Below, one piece after another: positions 8,307 through 17,621 of a stretch of 64,000 nucleotides of DNA. The notes beneath the pieces were generated by a model that did not search any database, was not told where the DNA came from, and saw nothing but the letters and a program-made list of their open reading frames with translations. Position 1 is the first letter of the stretch, and every line of letters starts with the position of its first letter. The DNA lies in the NCBI RefSeq assembly GCF_003669015.1, contig NZ_CP033069.1, positions 4,040,501-4,104,500 on the forward strand, given 5' to 3'. Position numbers and translations under genes: made by a program. The DNA comes from Acidovorax sp. 1608163 (GTDB lineage: Bacteria; Pseudomonadota; Gammaproteobacteria; Burkholderiales; Burkholderiaceae_C).

Positions 8307-9881
8307 TCAGTTCACCTTGACCATGCGCATGTCCACACGGTTATCTGCTCGGTGCACCATTTCCACATTCTTCTTCATCGCCCAAGGAATCACTTGGTCA
8401 TGCAACGGGATGTGCGACACGGTGTCGTTGGACAACTGAAGTGCTTCCGTCAACATGCGGGCACGCACGGGGGCGTCGGTTTCCACCTTGATGCGGTCTA
8501 CCAGGTAATCCATGCGCTGGTTGCTGTAGCGGCCCACGTTGTAGTTGCCGTCGCCGCCCGCGCCCACGGTACGCACCAGCGATTGCAGGCTGTACAGCGC
8601 GTCGAAGGTAGGAACGCCCCAGCCCAGCATGTAGATGCTGGCTTCATTGCGCTGGATCATCGGGAAGTAATTGACCAGGGGCAGCGTGCGCAGCTTGGCC
8701 TTGACCCCCACGCGCGACCACATGGCTGTCACGGCTTGGCAAATGGCCTCGTCGTTGATGTAGCGGTTGTTGGGGCAGGCGAAGTCCACCTCGAAACCAT
8801 CGGGGTAGCCCGCTTCAGCCAGCAGTTTCTTGGCGGCGTCCACGCTGTAAGGCATGCGCTTGCCCACCGCTTCCGTCCAGCCCGCCACCTGTGGGGCCAC
8901 CAACGTGCCCGTGGGTTTGCCCAGGCCCCGCATGATGCTGCGCGAGATCGTGTCTGCATCAATGGCCTGGTACAGGGCCTTGCGCACACGCATGTCCTTC
9001 AAGGGGTTCTTGCCCTTGATGTTGGAGCCCGGCAGTTCATCGCGGTACTGGTCCATGCCCAGGAAAATGGTGCGGTTCTCAAGACCGTCGACCACCTTGA
9101 GGTCGGGGTTGGCACGCAGGCGGGCCAAATCTTGAGGCGTTGGATCAATCACGAAGTCCACTTCACCGGACAACAGCGCAGCGATGCGCGTGGCAGCAGA
9201 CTTGATCGGGGTGTAGACGATCTCGGTGGCGTTACCTTCCATCTTGCCCCACCAGTTGGGGTTGCGCTTGAAGACCATCTTCACATCGGGCTGCCAGGAC
9301 TCCAGTGTGTAGGGGCCTGTGCCCATCGCATTGCGGTGGGCATATGTTTCTTCGGTGCCCTTGATGTCCTTGGGCTCCACCGACTTGTTCTTTTCTGCCC
9401 AGGCCTTGCTCATGACGCGCAGCTCGGTCAGTTGGCGCAGCAGCACGGGGTTGGGCGACGTCAGCAGGATGTCGATGTTCTTGGCATCCACCTTCACCAC
9501 TTTGGAGATGCCCTGGGTGAATGGAGTGAAGTTGGAGGTCTTGGCCATGGCGCGGTTGAGGGAGTACACCACGTCATCCGCCGTCATGACCGAGCCGTCA
9601 TGGAACTTGACGCCCTCGCGCAGGGTAAAGCGCATTTGCGTGGGGCTGACCTCGCGCCACGCGGTTGCGAGCACGGGCTCGACCTGGAAAGTACGGCTGT
9701 TGTAGTACACCAGGCTTTCATACACATTGGCATGCAAGCCGCTTTGCAGCGCATTATTTTGCGAGTGGATATCCCACGTGGAAATTTCACCCTGGCTCGT
9801 CCACTTGAAAGGCTTGGCCTGTACTGCTGGCACAAAAGACAGCGCCACGGCGGCGGACAAAAGAACGTGCTTAAACTTCAT
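8307..9881 (-). CDS. ABC transporter substrate-binding protein, family 5, second of two
   Basis: 524 residues. It has a Sec signal peptide (MKFKHVLLSAAVALSFVPA, cleavage near VQA-KP), then a family-5 periplasmic binding fold: GVKFHDGSVMTADDVVYS, AMGTGPYTLESW, NRTIFLGMDQYRDELPGS. It probably captures peptides or a related ligand for the downstream transporter. A terminator after it means that it can be expressed alone at high level, usual for binding proteins. Upstream, a TTGGAT-17-CATAGT promoter-like pair lies on the minus strand, and its -10 overlaps the small palindrome TTTACT..AGTAAA (9902-9917). Codon use and GC are slightly lower than in the cluster genes. Confidence 0.92.
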   Translation of the reverse strand: MKFKHVLLSAAVALSFVPAVQAKPFKWTSQGEISTWDIHSQNNALQSGLHANVYESLVYYNSRTFQVEPVLATAWREVSPTQMRFTLREGVKFHDGSVMTADDVVYSLNRAMAKTSNFTPFTQGISKVVKVDAKNIDILLTSPNPVLLRQLTELRVMSKAWAEKNKSVEPKDIKGTEETYAHRNAMGTGPYTLESWQPDVKMVFKRNPNWWGKMEGNATEIVYTPIKSAATRIAALLSGEVDFVIDPTPQDLARLRANPDLKVVDGLENRTIFLGMDQYRDELPGSNIKGKNPLKDMRVRKALYQAIDADTISRSIMRGLGKPTGTLVAPQVAGWTEAVGKRMPYSVDAAKKLLAEAGYPDGFEVDFACPNNRYINDEAICQAVTAMWSRVGVKAKLRTLPLVNYFPMIQRNEASIYMLGWGVPTFDALYSLQSLVRTVGAGGDGNYNVGRYSNQRMDYLVDRIKVETDAPVRARMLTEALQLSNDTVSHIPLHDQVIPWAMKKNVEMVHRADNRVDMRMVKVN

Positions 9882-10209
9882 GGAACATTCTCTTTAAAAT
9901 TTTTACTATGCAGTAAAGATAAGGTAAATCCAATGGGGTATCCCTGAATTCCCGCATGCCTCGATGCCATTTATTGACCTATTCGGACACCCTGGCATCT
10001 ACGCAAAATTGGTGCCAAATTGCATAAATCGCCCCCAAAAAAAGACACTGGGCACTTTGCAAATCACTCTTCCGGAGCAACCCACAAAATCACCCAGTGT
10101 TTTCAACCGACAACCCAGTCCGCAAACCCCACCACGCGGACTGGTCTCGGCTATCTCATTAGCGCCTGCTTACCCTCAAACAGCAGTCAGGCAGCGACCA
10201 TCGCCGTCA
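9882..10209. other. Intergenic region between binding-protein gene and porin 1
   Basis: 328 bp without a gene, lower in GC than its surroundings. Seen: the TTTACT-4-AGTAAA palindrome (9902-9917) near the binding-protein promoter, and a 9-bp perfect hairpin at 10115-10144. The middle part (9930-10110) shows nothing recognisable. Confidence 0.6.
10115..10144 (-). terminator. Hairpin beyond porin 1, possible terminator
   Basis: CCAGTCCGC and its reverse complement GCGGACTGG are spaced by 12 bases, about 66 bp after the porin stop. On the minus strand only a GTTGTCGGTTG tract follows, so termination by this hairpin alone is uncertain. Confidence 0.5.
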
Positions 10210-11358
10210 TCAGAAACGGTGGCGCAACCCTACCGTGAAACCTGTGCGGCTCTTGGCACCATTCACCCCCACACCTGCAGCGCTGCTGCTCAAAGACACA
10301 TTGCCCTTCAGGCGCGTGTTGTCGACTTCAACGTAGGCATCTGTGCGCTTGGAGAACGCGTAGTCCAGAGCCATAGTGAAGAAGTTGGCGGTAGCATCCG
10401 CAGTAGCCACCGTGCCAGATTGCTTGGCATGGAAGTAATGGGCACCCAGGTTGATTTGTGGGGTCAGCTGATAGCCCACACCCACCTTGTAAATCGTGCG
10501 CTTGTTGGCTTGCAGAAAGGCAGAGCCACCAAAGCCGCCATTGATGGTGCCTTGCCACATGGCACCCAGCACAGCGAGGTCGGTCGCGCTGGTCAGCGGA
10601 TCGACCTTATTCTCACCATAGCCAGCGTTGAAGTACCAGTCGCCAGTGCGGTAAGAGCCACCCAGAGTCCAGGCCTCAACTTCTTTACCCGAGGCAAACT
10701 TGTAGCTCTCGTAGCCCAGACCAGCAGCCACACCGCCTGTGGCATAGCGCAGGTAGCCACCCACGGTCTTACCACCTGTAGGGCTCTTTTCGTCGAAAGA
10801 GTACTGCAAAGCACCACGCACAGGGCCAATCTCAGCCATGTACTTGACCATGTTGTCAGCGCGCGCACCCAGCGAGAAGCCAATTTCTGGCTTATAGACA
10901 TCCATGTAAGGCGAATAAGGGTACGAAGCGTAGGTGCTGGTGACCAGATCAAACAGCACGTTGTACTGACGACCCAACGTTACACGGCCGTAACCGCCTT
11001 GCAGACCGACCCAGGATTGCTGGAAGTAAGGACCCGTGGCGCCAGAGTTTGGCGACCCTGTGTCAGCACCAAAACGGTTCTCCATGTTGACGAGTGCTTT
11101 CGTGCCGCCACCCAGATCTTCCGAGACATTGATACCCCAACGGCTTTGCGACATGCCACCACCAACAAGTTGATTCAGTGACTGACCCACATTGGTGGCG
11201 GGGCCTTCGTTGTTCGTGTGACGGTAAGCCACATCCACAATCCCGTAAAGCTGCACGGAACTGGTGCCAGCACCAGCCGCAGCTTGGGCAAAGGCAGAAC
11301 CGGAAACGAGAGCAACAGCTCCCAAGGCGAACAGTCTCTTGGCGTCTACTTTTTTCAT
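10210..11358 (-). CDS. Outer-membrane porin (Gram-negative porin, porin_4 family), first of two
   Basis: 382 residues with a signal peptide (MKKVDAKRLFALGAVALVSG, cleavage after AFA-Q). The typical opening SSVQLYGIVDVAYRHTN is followed by alternating amphipathic strands (SRWGINVSEDLGGG, VTLGRQYNVLFD) and the C-terminal RHRF with terminal Phe required for BAM-dependent insertion. This is a 16-stranded trimeric general-diffusion or anion-selective porin of the betaproteobacterial type. AAAGAGACGGGATCC precedes the ATG. The upstream region holds two palindromes (11420-11445 and 11461-11480) that look like regulator sites. The protein differs substantially from the second porin 330 bp away, so the pair is not a recent duplication. 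Confidence 0.93.
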   Translation of the reverse strand: MKKVDAKRLFALGAVALVSGSAFAQAAAGAGTSSVQLYGIVDVAYRHTNNEGPATNVGQSLNQLVGGGMSQSRWGINVSEDLGGGTKALVNMENRFGADTGSPNSGATGPYFQQSWVGLQGGYGRVTLGRQYNVLFDLVTSTYASYPYSPYMDVYKPEIGFSLGARADNMVKYMAEIGPVRGALQYSFDEKSPTGGKTVGGYLRYATGGVAAGLGYESYKFASGKEVEAWTLGGSYRTGDWYFNAGYGENKVDPLTSATDLAVLGAMWQGTINGGFGGSAFLQANKRTIYKVGVGYQLTPQINLGAHYFHAKQSGTVATADATANFFTMALDYAFSKRTDAYVEVDNTRLKGNVSLSSSAAGVGVNGAKSRTGFTVGLRHRF

Positions 11359-11460
11359 GGATCCCGTCTCTTTCTGTGGTTGATGTGCTACCCAGCCAGT
11401 TTAGTAATTGCACTCCAACGTGGAACTTTTTGTTGCACGTTCCACACACAGGCTTTCCCT

Positions 11461-11480
11461 AATAGAACGGTCGTTCTATT
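11461..11480. promoter_or_regulatory. TetR-family-like operator upstream of porin 1
   Basis: AATAGAAC-GGTC-GTTCTATT is a perfect 20-bp palindrome about 100 bp upstream of the porin start. Sites of the form TAGAACG..CGTTCTA are characteristic of TetR-family repressors. No regulator gene is adjacent, so the regulator is not identified. Confidence 0.55.
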
Positions 11481-11615
11481 TTCCAAAGAAGAGGCATCCC
11501 GCATACCCACCGCACCCAATCAGCGCATCCAGGCGTAAGCGAAATCACCAAAACACAACCCTAACAAGCGAAGAAACAGAGAAACTGCCGCCACTAACCC
11601 AATCGACACAAACAT

Positions 11616-11650
11616 GAAAAAAGCCCCCCGCTTTCGCGGGAGGGCTTTTA
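11616..11650 (-). terminator. Rho-independent terminator after porin 2
   Basis: A GC-rich stem (GCCC-CCGC / GCGG-GGGC with small bulges) and TTTC loop is flanked by AAAAAA and TTTTA tracts, about 40 bp past the porin 2 stop. Confidence 0.85.
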
Positions 11651-11687
11651 CTCATCTCAATGTCAGCGGGCTCACGCCCGCGTGCCA

Positions 11688-12728
11688 TTAGAAGGAGTGA
11701 CGAATGCCGAACTCGTAACCGTTGGCGTTCTTGCCAGCGACTTGAGTGAAGGACAGGCCGCCAGGAGTAGCACCGAAGCTAGCTGCGCCCTTGTTCTTCA
11801 CGTGAGCCAGAGTACCGTACAGAGCTGTACGCTTGGACAGGTCATACACGTAACCAATGGCGAACTTCTGTGCGTCGTTGGAGCTGTTCTTCAGGTCCAC
11901 ATCGTTGTACGAAACGCGGATGGTGCCTGGGCCCACAGGAGCAGTCAGACCCAGCAGGTAGCTTTGGTACTTGACTTCAACAGCAGCCTTGTTCTTTTCT
12001 TGGTTGAAGCCGATGAATGGCTTCACAACACCCAGGTCATAGCTGGCGAAAATGTTGAACTGGTCAGCGTCAGCAGCTGCGGAAGCACCGCGGCCCTTGG
12101 CGAAAGCAATGGCTGTGTCCAGAGGACCGTTACGGTAGCCGATACGGGCGCCGAGGTAGTCACCAGCCTTGTCGTAAGCAGCGTTCGACAGGGATTCGCC
12201 GAACACGTACTGCACTTGACCGTAGATGCCGCCCAGGTTGGAAGGCAGAATGTAGCTGATGCCGTTGCCCTTACGGGTTTCGATCACGCCAGCGAAGTGG
12301 TTCTTACCGATCGAAGCGCCAACGCCGTTATCGCCGAACACGTCAGCTGCTGTGGAGTTGACATAGCCAACGGTCAGTTCGCGACCCAGACGGACTTCAC
12401 CGAAGCCGCCAGCCAGGCTCAGAGTCGAGCGACGCTTGAATTCAAAACCAGGGCCTGCAGCGCCGCCGCCTTGGCCAGTGCCTGTATCGTTCTGGATAGC
12501 ACCTTCCAGCCAGAAACCAGCCTTCAGACCGCCACCCAGGTCTTCTTCACCGCGGAAGCCCAGACGGCTGGTAGCCAGACCGCTGTTGGTCACGCCAGTC
12601 ACGGAAGTGCCACCGGAAGAAACGCGGCCAACGCCAGCGTCAACGATACCGAACAGGGTCACGGAAGACTGAGCCATTGCAGCGCCGGAAGCAGCCAGCA
12701 CAGCCAGGGCAATCAGGGATTTTTTCAT
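11688..12728 (-). CDS. Outer-membrane porin (porin_4 family), second of two
   Basis: 346 residues. The signal peptide MKKSLIALAVLAASGAAMAQ is followed by SSVTLFGIVDAGVGRV, the classic N-terminus of Comamonadaceae/Burkholderiales porins (Omp32-like). Features include SRLGFRGEEDLGGGLKAGFW, FGEVRLGRELT and the C-terminal GIRHSF with terminal Phe. The third codon positions are strongly biased to a restricted set, as in very highly expressed genes, so this is probably the major porin. A good promoter lies at 12791-12819 and GGAG 9 bases before the start. A strong terminator follows. The upstream region shares several TTGCA motifs with the divergent coq7 gene. Confidence 0.95.
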   Translation of the reverse strand: MKKSLIALAVLAASGAAMAQSSVTLFGIVDAGVGRVSSGGTSVTGVTNSGLATSRLGFRGEEDLGGGLKAGFWLEGAIQNDTGTGQGGGAAGPGFEFKRRSTLSLAGGFGEVRLGRELTVGYVNSTAADVFGDNGVGASIGKNHFAGVIETRKGNGISYILPSNLGGIYGQVQYVFGESLSNAAYDKAGDYLGARIGYRNGPLDTAIAFAKGRGASAAADADQFNIFASYDLGVVKPFIGFNQEKNKAAVEVKYQSYLLGLTAPVGPGTIRVSYNDVDLKNSSNDAQKFAIGYVYDLSKRTALYGTLAHVKNKGAASFGATPGGLSFTQVAGKNANGYEFGIRHSF

Positions 12729-13031
12729 TGCGAGTTACTCCAAGGTTAAACATAGGGCGCCGGTACGAGGGGTCTTGGGTGCCAGGCACCAGCATAGTCC
12801 CGCCGGTTCCCCGGGCCAACCTCCTGGTGGGGAAGTTGCACCTATTGCACCAGAGCGCGTCCGGTTTCGCAAAGGAATTCACCCACAATTGCCCGGAACG
12901 CGGAAAATCGTTGCAGTGGTGCAACAACCCTTAAAGCAAAAAGTTAACAAACTTCTCCCTTGCAACGAGCGTTATTGCAAGCGATTTATTTGTATCTGAT
13001 TGAAATTTCCAAGTCAAAACACATTCCACCC
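12729..13031. promoter_or_regulatory. Divergent control region between porin 2 and coq7, with clustered TTGCA motifs
   Basis: 303 bp. It contains the porin 2 promoter (12791-12819, minus), the direct pair TTGCACC-TA-TTGCACC (12834-12849), the inverted pair GTTGCA-GTGG-TGCAAC (12910-12925) and the inverted repeat CTTGCAA-9-TTGCAAG (12959-12981). Six TTGCA/TGCAA half-sites in 150 bp suggest a multi-site operator. The regulator is unknown. Confidence 0.5.
12791..12819 (-). promoter_or_regulatory. Sigma-70-like promoter of porin 2
   Basis: On the minus strand TTGGCC, a 17-base spacer and TATGCT, about 65 bp before the start codon. Confidence 0.6.
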
Positions 13032-13649
13032 ATGGACCGCCTACTTTCCAGTCTCGACAACGCGCTGCGAACGCTGTTTGCCCAGCCGCGTGCCAGTGAA
13101 TCAACCCCTGCAGCGCACATGCAAGAAGCAGACCTGAATGCGGAAGAAAAGAAGCTTGCCGGCGCATTGATGCGGGTCAACCACGTCGGAGAAGTATGCG
13201 CCCAGGCGCTGTACAGCGCACAAGCCTTGGCCACCAAAGACGAAGCACTGCGCACGCACCTGCTGGAAGCCGCCAGAGAAGAAACCGACCACCTTGCCTG
13301 GACACACCAACGACTGCAAGCGCTGGGCGATCGCCCCAGCTTGCTCAACCCCATGTGGTTCACGGGCGCTTTCGCCCTGGGCTGGGTGGCCGCCAAGGTG
13401 AGCGACAGGGTCAGCCTGGGTTTTGTGATCGAGACCGAAAACCAGGTGGCAGCCCACCTGCAAAGCCATCTCTCGCGCCTGCCAGTGGCCGATCTGGCAT
13501 CACGGGCTGTCGTGGCCCGCATGAAGGACGACGAGGAACGCCATGCAGAGCAGGCCCGCTTACGGGGCGCATTTCCCCTTCCCCCTATTGCCAAAGGCAT
13601 GATGAAAGTGGCCGCCAAGGTGATGACGACCACCGCGCACCGCATTTAA
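13032..13649 (+). CDS. coq7: Demethoxyubiquinol hydroxylase Coq7 (2-polyprenyl-3-methyl-6-methoxy-1,4-benzoquinol monooxygenase)
   Basis: 205 residues from ATG 13032 ([15 protein letters not shown]). The ferritin-like di-iron helices carry the ligand motifs: [40 protein letters not shown] and [12 protein letters not shown]. Coq7 catalyses the last hydroxylation of the ubiquinone ring, at the inner-membrane surface. The protein matches the usual betaproteobacterial Coq7 length, and an upstream in-frame start (12960) would add residues not expected for the family. It is transcribed away from the porin across a shared control region and converges on the OsmC gene. Confidence 0.93.
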   Translation: MDRLLSSLDNALRTLFAQPRASESTPAAHMQEADLNAEEKKLAGALMRVNHVGEVCAQALYSAQALATKDEALRTHLLEAAREETDHLAWTHQRLQALGDRPSLLNPMWFTGAFALGWVAAKVSDRVSLGFVIETENQVAAHLQSHLSRLPVADLASRAVVARMKDDEERHAEQARLRGAFPLPPIAKGMMKVAAKVMTTTAHRI

Positions 13650-13666
13650 GCCTGCGCCCAGGCCAA

Positions 13667-14116
13667 TCAGGCTTCCACGATATCAAAGCCGGTCGTGATT
13701 TCGGCCGTCTTGCCCAGCATGATGCTGGCCGAACAGTATTTATCGTGGCTCATGGCAATGGCGCGCTCCACGGCCACGGCGGGAATGCCCCGCCCGGTCA
13801 CCGTGAACTGCATGTGGATTTTGGTGAAGACCTTAGGGTCCACCTCTGCGCGCTCGGAGGTGAGTTTGACACTGCAGCCGCGAACATCGTGGCGGCCGCG
13901 CTTGAGGATCAGCACCACGTCATAGGCGGTGCAGCCTCCGGTACCGGCCAACACGGTCTCCATGGGCCGCGGGGCCAGGTTCTGGCCGCCATTGGCGGGA
14001 TTGGCGGCATCCGGGGCGCCATCCATGGTCAAAACATGGCCGCTGCCGGTTTCTGCAACAAACCCCATGCCTGAGCGCGTGCCCGAGGCCCCTGTCCAAC
14101 TGACGGTGCATTCCAT
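13667..14116 (-). CDS. OsmC/Ohr-family protein
   Basis: 149 residues from ATG 14116, chosen because GGAGAGAAATCT directly precedes it. The OsmC fold is recognisable from APRPMETVLAGTGGCTAYDVV (first catalytic cysteine in GGC), KLTSERAEVDPKVFTKIHMQF and HDKYCSASIML (second cysteine). The two cysteines are those that reduce organic or lipid hydroperoxides in OsmC/Ohr proteins. The sequence is nearer the YhfA-like OsmC group than true Ohr. It converges with coq7 with only 17 bp between stops, so the two may share termination. The physiological substrate is unproven. Confidence 0.88.
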   Translation of the reverse strand: MECTVSWTGASGTRSGMGFVAETGSGHVLTMDGAPDAANPANGGQNLAPRPMETVLAGTGGCTAYDVVLILKRGRHDVRGCSVKLTSERAEVDPKVFTKIHMQFTVTGRGIPAVAVERAIAMSHDKYCSASIMLGKTAEITTGFDIVEA

Positions 14117-14246
14117 AGATTTCTCTCCTGTGGTGCGCATTAGAACCCGTCCAATGCGTGGTTTTTTTCGCACGAATTCGGCGTGCGCCTGAAAATTCGC
14201 TGTGAATTTTGCTGCATCGCAACAAGCATCCGGCTAGAATTCAACC

Positions 14247-14379
14247 AAGCACGGTCACTTTGAACAAAAATGACCAATGGCAACCAGTACAAACACTGAT
14301 GTGCCACGCACCAATTGTCTCCTCCATCTCCTCAAAGGATGGATTCAGCCCCAAGCCTCACGGCCTGGGGCTTTTTTTT
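14247..14379 (+). ncRNA. Candidate small RNA or ilvA attenuator leader
   Basis: The 377-bp gap before ilvA contains a TAGAAT -10-like hexamer (14235-14240) and an intrinsic terminator at 14347-14379 with no recognisable gene between. The transcript would be about 133 nt. It carries an unpaired C-rich stretch TCTCCTCCATCTCCTC (14318-14333) of anti-Shine-Dalgarno type. A short frame from ATG 14277 reads through the same stretch as Leu-Leu-His-Leu-Leu just before the hairpin, which would also suit an amino-acid attenuator for ilvA. The sequence does not distinguish the two readings. Confidence 0.45.
14347..14379 (+). terminator. Intrinsic terminator upstream of ilvA
   Basis: An 11-bp stem (AGCCCCAAGCC / GGCCTGGGGCT, one mismatch) with loop TCAC is followed by eight T. 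It ends 114 bp before the ilvA start. Confidence 0.85.
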
Positions 14380-14493
14380 GCCCAAATGGCGCCCCTGCCG
14401 CGCCGTGCCCCAACAAGGTTCAGCCCCCGGCTGCCTGCACCACTATGATGTGTGCCCCTGCCTGCCCCGCAGTGCGGGTGACCCAATCGCCCC

Positions 14494-16056
<1,563 letters not shown>

Positions 16057-16058
16057 TC

Positions 16059-16116
16059 AAAAAGGCCACTAGCGCTTACCAATCAAGCGCTAGCAGCTAC
16101 TAAATCAATAGTAAAA
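16059..16116. repeat. R1 dispersed repeat, copy B (ilvA-cobS gap)
   Basis: AAAAAGGCCACTAGCGCTTA, then AAGCGCTAGCAGCTAC and AATAGTA. It begins right behind the ilvA stop codon and fills most of the gap to cobS. Confidence 0.78.
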
Positions 16117-16131
16117 CCGACACACACTGCC

Positions 16132-16941
16132 ATGCAAGCCCTGCGCCACTACCTGCTGGCCGTGCAGTTCTTCACCCGCATTCCCGTCACGGGGCGACTG
16201 GCCGACTGGGTGGGGTACAGCCCGGCCATGCTGCGCGCCAGTGCGGCACACTTTCCGGGCATTGGCTGGCTGGCGGCGGGCTTGTCGTGCGCCGTGGTGG
16301 CGCTGCTGCACTGGGGGCTGGGCGCGCAGCCTATGGCCCCGCTGGTGGCGGCCGTGCTCAGCACTGTGGCCACGGTGGTAATGACCGGCGGCTTCCATGA
16401 AGACGGCCTGGCCGACGTGGCCGACGGCCTGGGTGGCAGCTACGACCGAGAGCGCGCGCTGGACATCATGAAAGACTCGCGCGTCGGTGCCTTTGGGGCC
16501 ATGGCGCTAGTGCTGACCCTGCTGGCCAAGGTGAGCCTGCTGGCGCTGCTGGGCGCACACAGCCTAGGGGCCGTGCTGGCCGCGCTGGCGGGGGGGCATG
16601 TGCTCTCGCGCCTGTGGCCGCTGTTTATCGTGCGCTGGCTGCCGCATGTGGGCGACACAGCCCGCTCCAAAAGCAAGCCACTGGCCGACCAGATCTCGCG
16701 CCGCGCGCTGGCAGCCGCCGCTTTGTGGTGTTTTGTGCCGCTAGCGCTGGTCTATCAAGCGCAAGCAGCTATATTTTTAATAGCATCCATCGCTCTCAGC
16801 ATGGCGGCGGCAGTCTGGATGGGGCGCTGGTTTGCCCGGCGCCTGCAGGGCTTTACCGGCGACTGCCTGGGCGCCACCCAGCAAGTGGGCGAAATCGGTT
16901 TTTACCTGGGCGCCGCGCTGGCCCTGGGCGCCGCACGGTGA
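16132..16941 (+). CDS. cobS: Adenosylcobinamide-GDP ribazoletransferase (cobalamin synthase)
   Basis: 269 residues, a polytopic inner-membrane protein. The family signature GGFHEDGLADVADGLGG lies near residue 84 (Mg2+-binding acidic residues). The opening LAVQFFTRIPV is typical. CobS joins adenosylcobinamide-GDP and alpha-ribazole to make cobalamin, the nucleotide-loop assembly step. Its stop overlaps the start of the following phosphatase (GTGA), which acts on the same pathway. Bases 16741-16787 are an R1 repeat in frame, coding for a hydrophobic stretch (YQAQAAIFLIASIA) that falls in a predicted membrane helix near residues 206-222. The rest of the cobalamin pathway is not in the window. 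Confidence 0.93.
   Translation: MQALRHYLLAVQFFTRIPVTGRLADWVGYSPAMLRASAAHFPGIGWLAAGLSCAVVALLHWGLGAQPMAPLVAAVLSTVATVVMTGGFHEDGLADVADGLGGSYDRERALDIMKDSRVGAFGAMALVLTLLAKVSLLALLGAHSLGAVLAALAGGHVLSRLWPLFIVRWLPHVGDTARSKSKPLADQISRRALAAAALWCFVPLALVYQAQAAIFLIASIALSMAAAVWMGRWFARRLQGFTGDCLGATQQVGEIGFYLGAALALGAAR
16741..16787. repeat. R1 dispersed repeat, copy C (inside cobS)
   Basis: CTAGCGCTGG..AAGCGCAAGCAGCTAT..AATAGCA. It is in frame and translated as part of a transmembrane helix. Confidence 0.72.
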
Positions 16942-17558
16942 GCCCTGCGACCCTGTGGGTAATGCGGCACGCGGCGCCTTGCATCGCGCCCGGCACCTGC
17001 TACGGCCTGCTGGACGTGCCCGCCGACCCTGAAGCCACCCAGATGGCCGCACAGCGGCTGGCAATCTCGCTGCCAAATCCCCTGCTCTTATGCCACTCAC
17101 CGCTACAAAGATGTGAGCAGCTAGCGCTTTCTCTGTGCGCCCTACAGGCCAATTTGACTAGCAATGCAGACGGGCGCCTGCGCGAAATGGACTTCGGCCA
17201 GTGGGAGGGCCGCCTCTGGGCCGACATCGCCCGCCATGAGCTGGATGCCTGGACGCAGGACTTCACCCGCTACCGCCCCGGCCAGGGTGAAGACCTGGCC
17301 AGCATGCTGACCCGGGTGAGCGCGGCCTTGGGCGAGGCGCAACAACACCTGCAGCGCGGCACCCATGTGGTCTGGATCACGCATGCCGGGGTCGCCCGGT
17401 GTGTGGATTGGCTGGTCAGGCAAGGCAGCCTGGCTGCGGCGTTGCAAGTCACGGCAGAGCAATGGCCGCTGCATGCACCCGGGTTTGGAGAATGGCAAAC
17501 CTATGCGATGGCCCCGCACGGTGTGCTGGCTGCGCTGCAACAGGCGCAGCAGGTGTAA
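16938..17558 (+). CDS. Histidine phosphatase, alpha-ribazole phosphatase-like
   Basis: 206 residues starting at GTG 16938, which overlaps the cobS stop codon. The phosphoglycerate-mutase superfamily is indicated by the N-terminal catalytic MRHAAP, by LREMDFGQWEGR and by ITHAGVARC near the C-terminus. CobC removes the 5' phosphate of alpha-ribazole phosphate, and coupling to cobS supports that role, so cobC is the likely symbol. Bases 17101-17155 are an R1 repeat in frame, encoding roughly LQRCEQLALSLCALQANL. This replaces the region following the usual phosphatase loop. It is unusual but open, so the protein is presumably functional. Confidence 0.85.
   Translation: MSPATLWVMRHAAPCIAPGTCYGLLDVPADPEATQMAAQRLAISLPNPLLLCHSPLQRCEQLALSLCALQANLTSNADGRLREMDFGQWEGRLWADIARHELDAWTQDFTRYRPGQGEDLASMLTRVSAALGEAQQHLQRGTHVVWITHAGVARCVDWLVRQGSLAAALQVTAEQWPLHAPGFGEWQTYAMAPHGVLAALQQAQQV
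17101..17155. repeat. R1 dispersed repeat, copy D (inside cobC-like gene, inverted)
   Basis: Reverse-oriented copy: CGCTACAAAG, AGCAGCTAGCGCTT, then CTACAGGCCAATTT. It ends in exactly the consensus GGCCAATTT. Confidence 0.72.
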
Positions 17559-17621
17559 CAACCGTAACTGCAGCGGTCTTTCCGCAACACTGAAACCGGT
17601 CGCGCAGGGCCCCCAAAAAGA

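Larger units (their letters stand above)
11359..11687. other. Porin 1 upstream / porin 2 downstream intergenic region
   Basis: 329 bp. Nearest porin 1 is a weak TTCCAC-16-TAAACT promoter-like pair on the minus strand. Next come an inverted repeat GTGGAAC-12-GTTCCAC (11420-11445) and the palindrome at 11461-11480, and finally the porin 2 terminator at 11616-11650. The stretch 11490-11610 is A-rich with nothing else recognisable. Confidence 0.6.
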
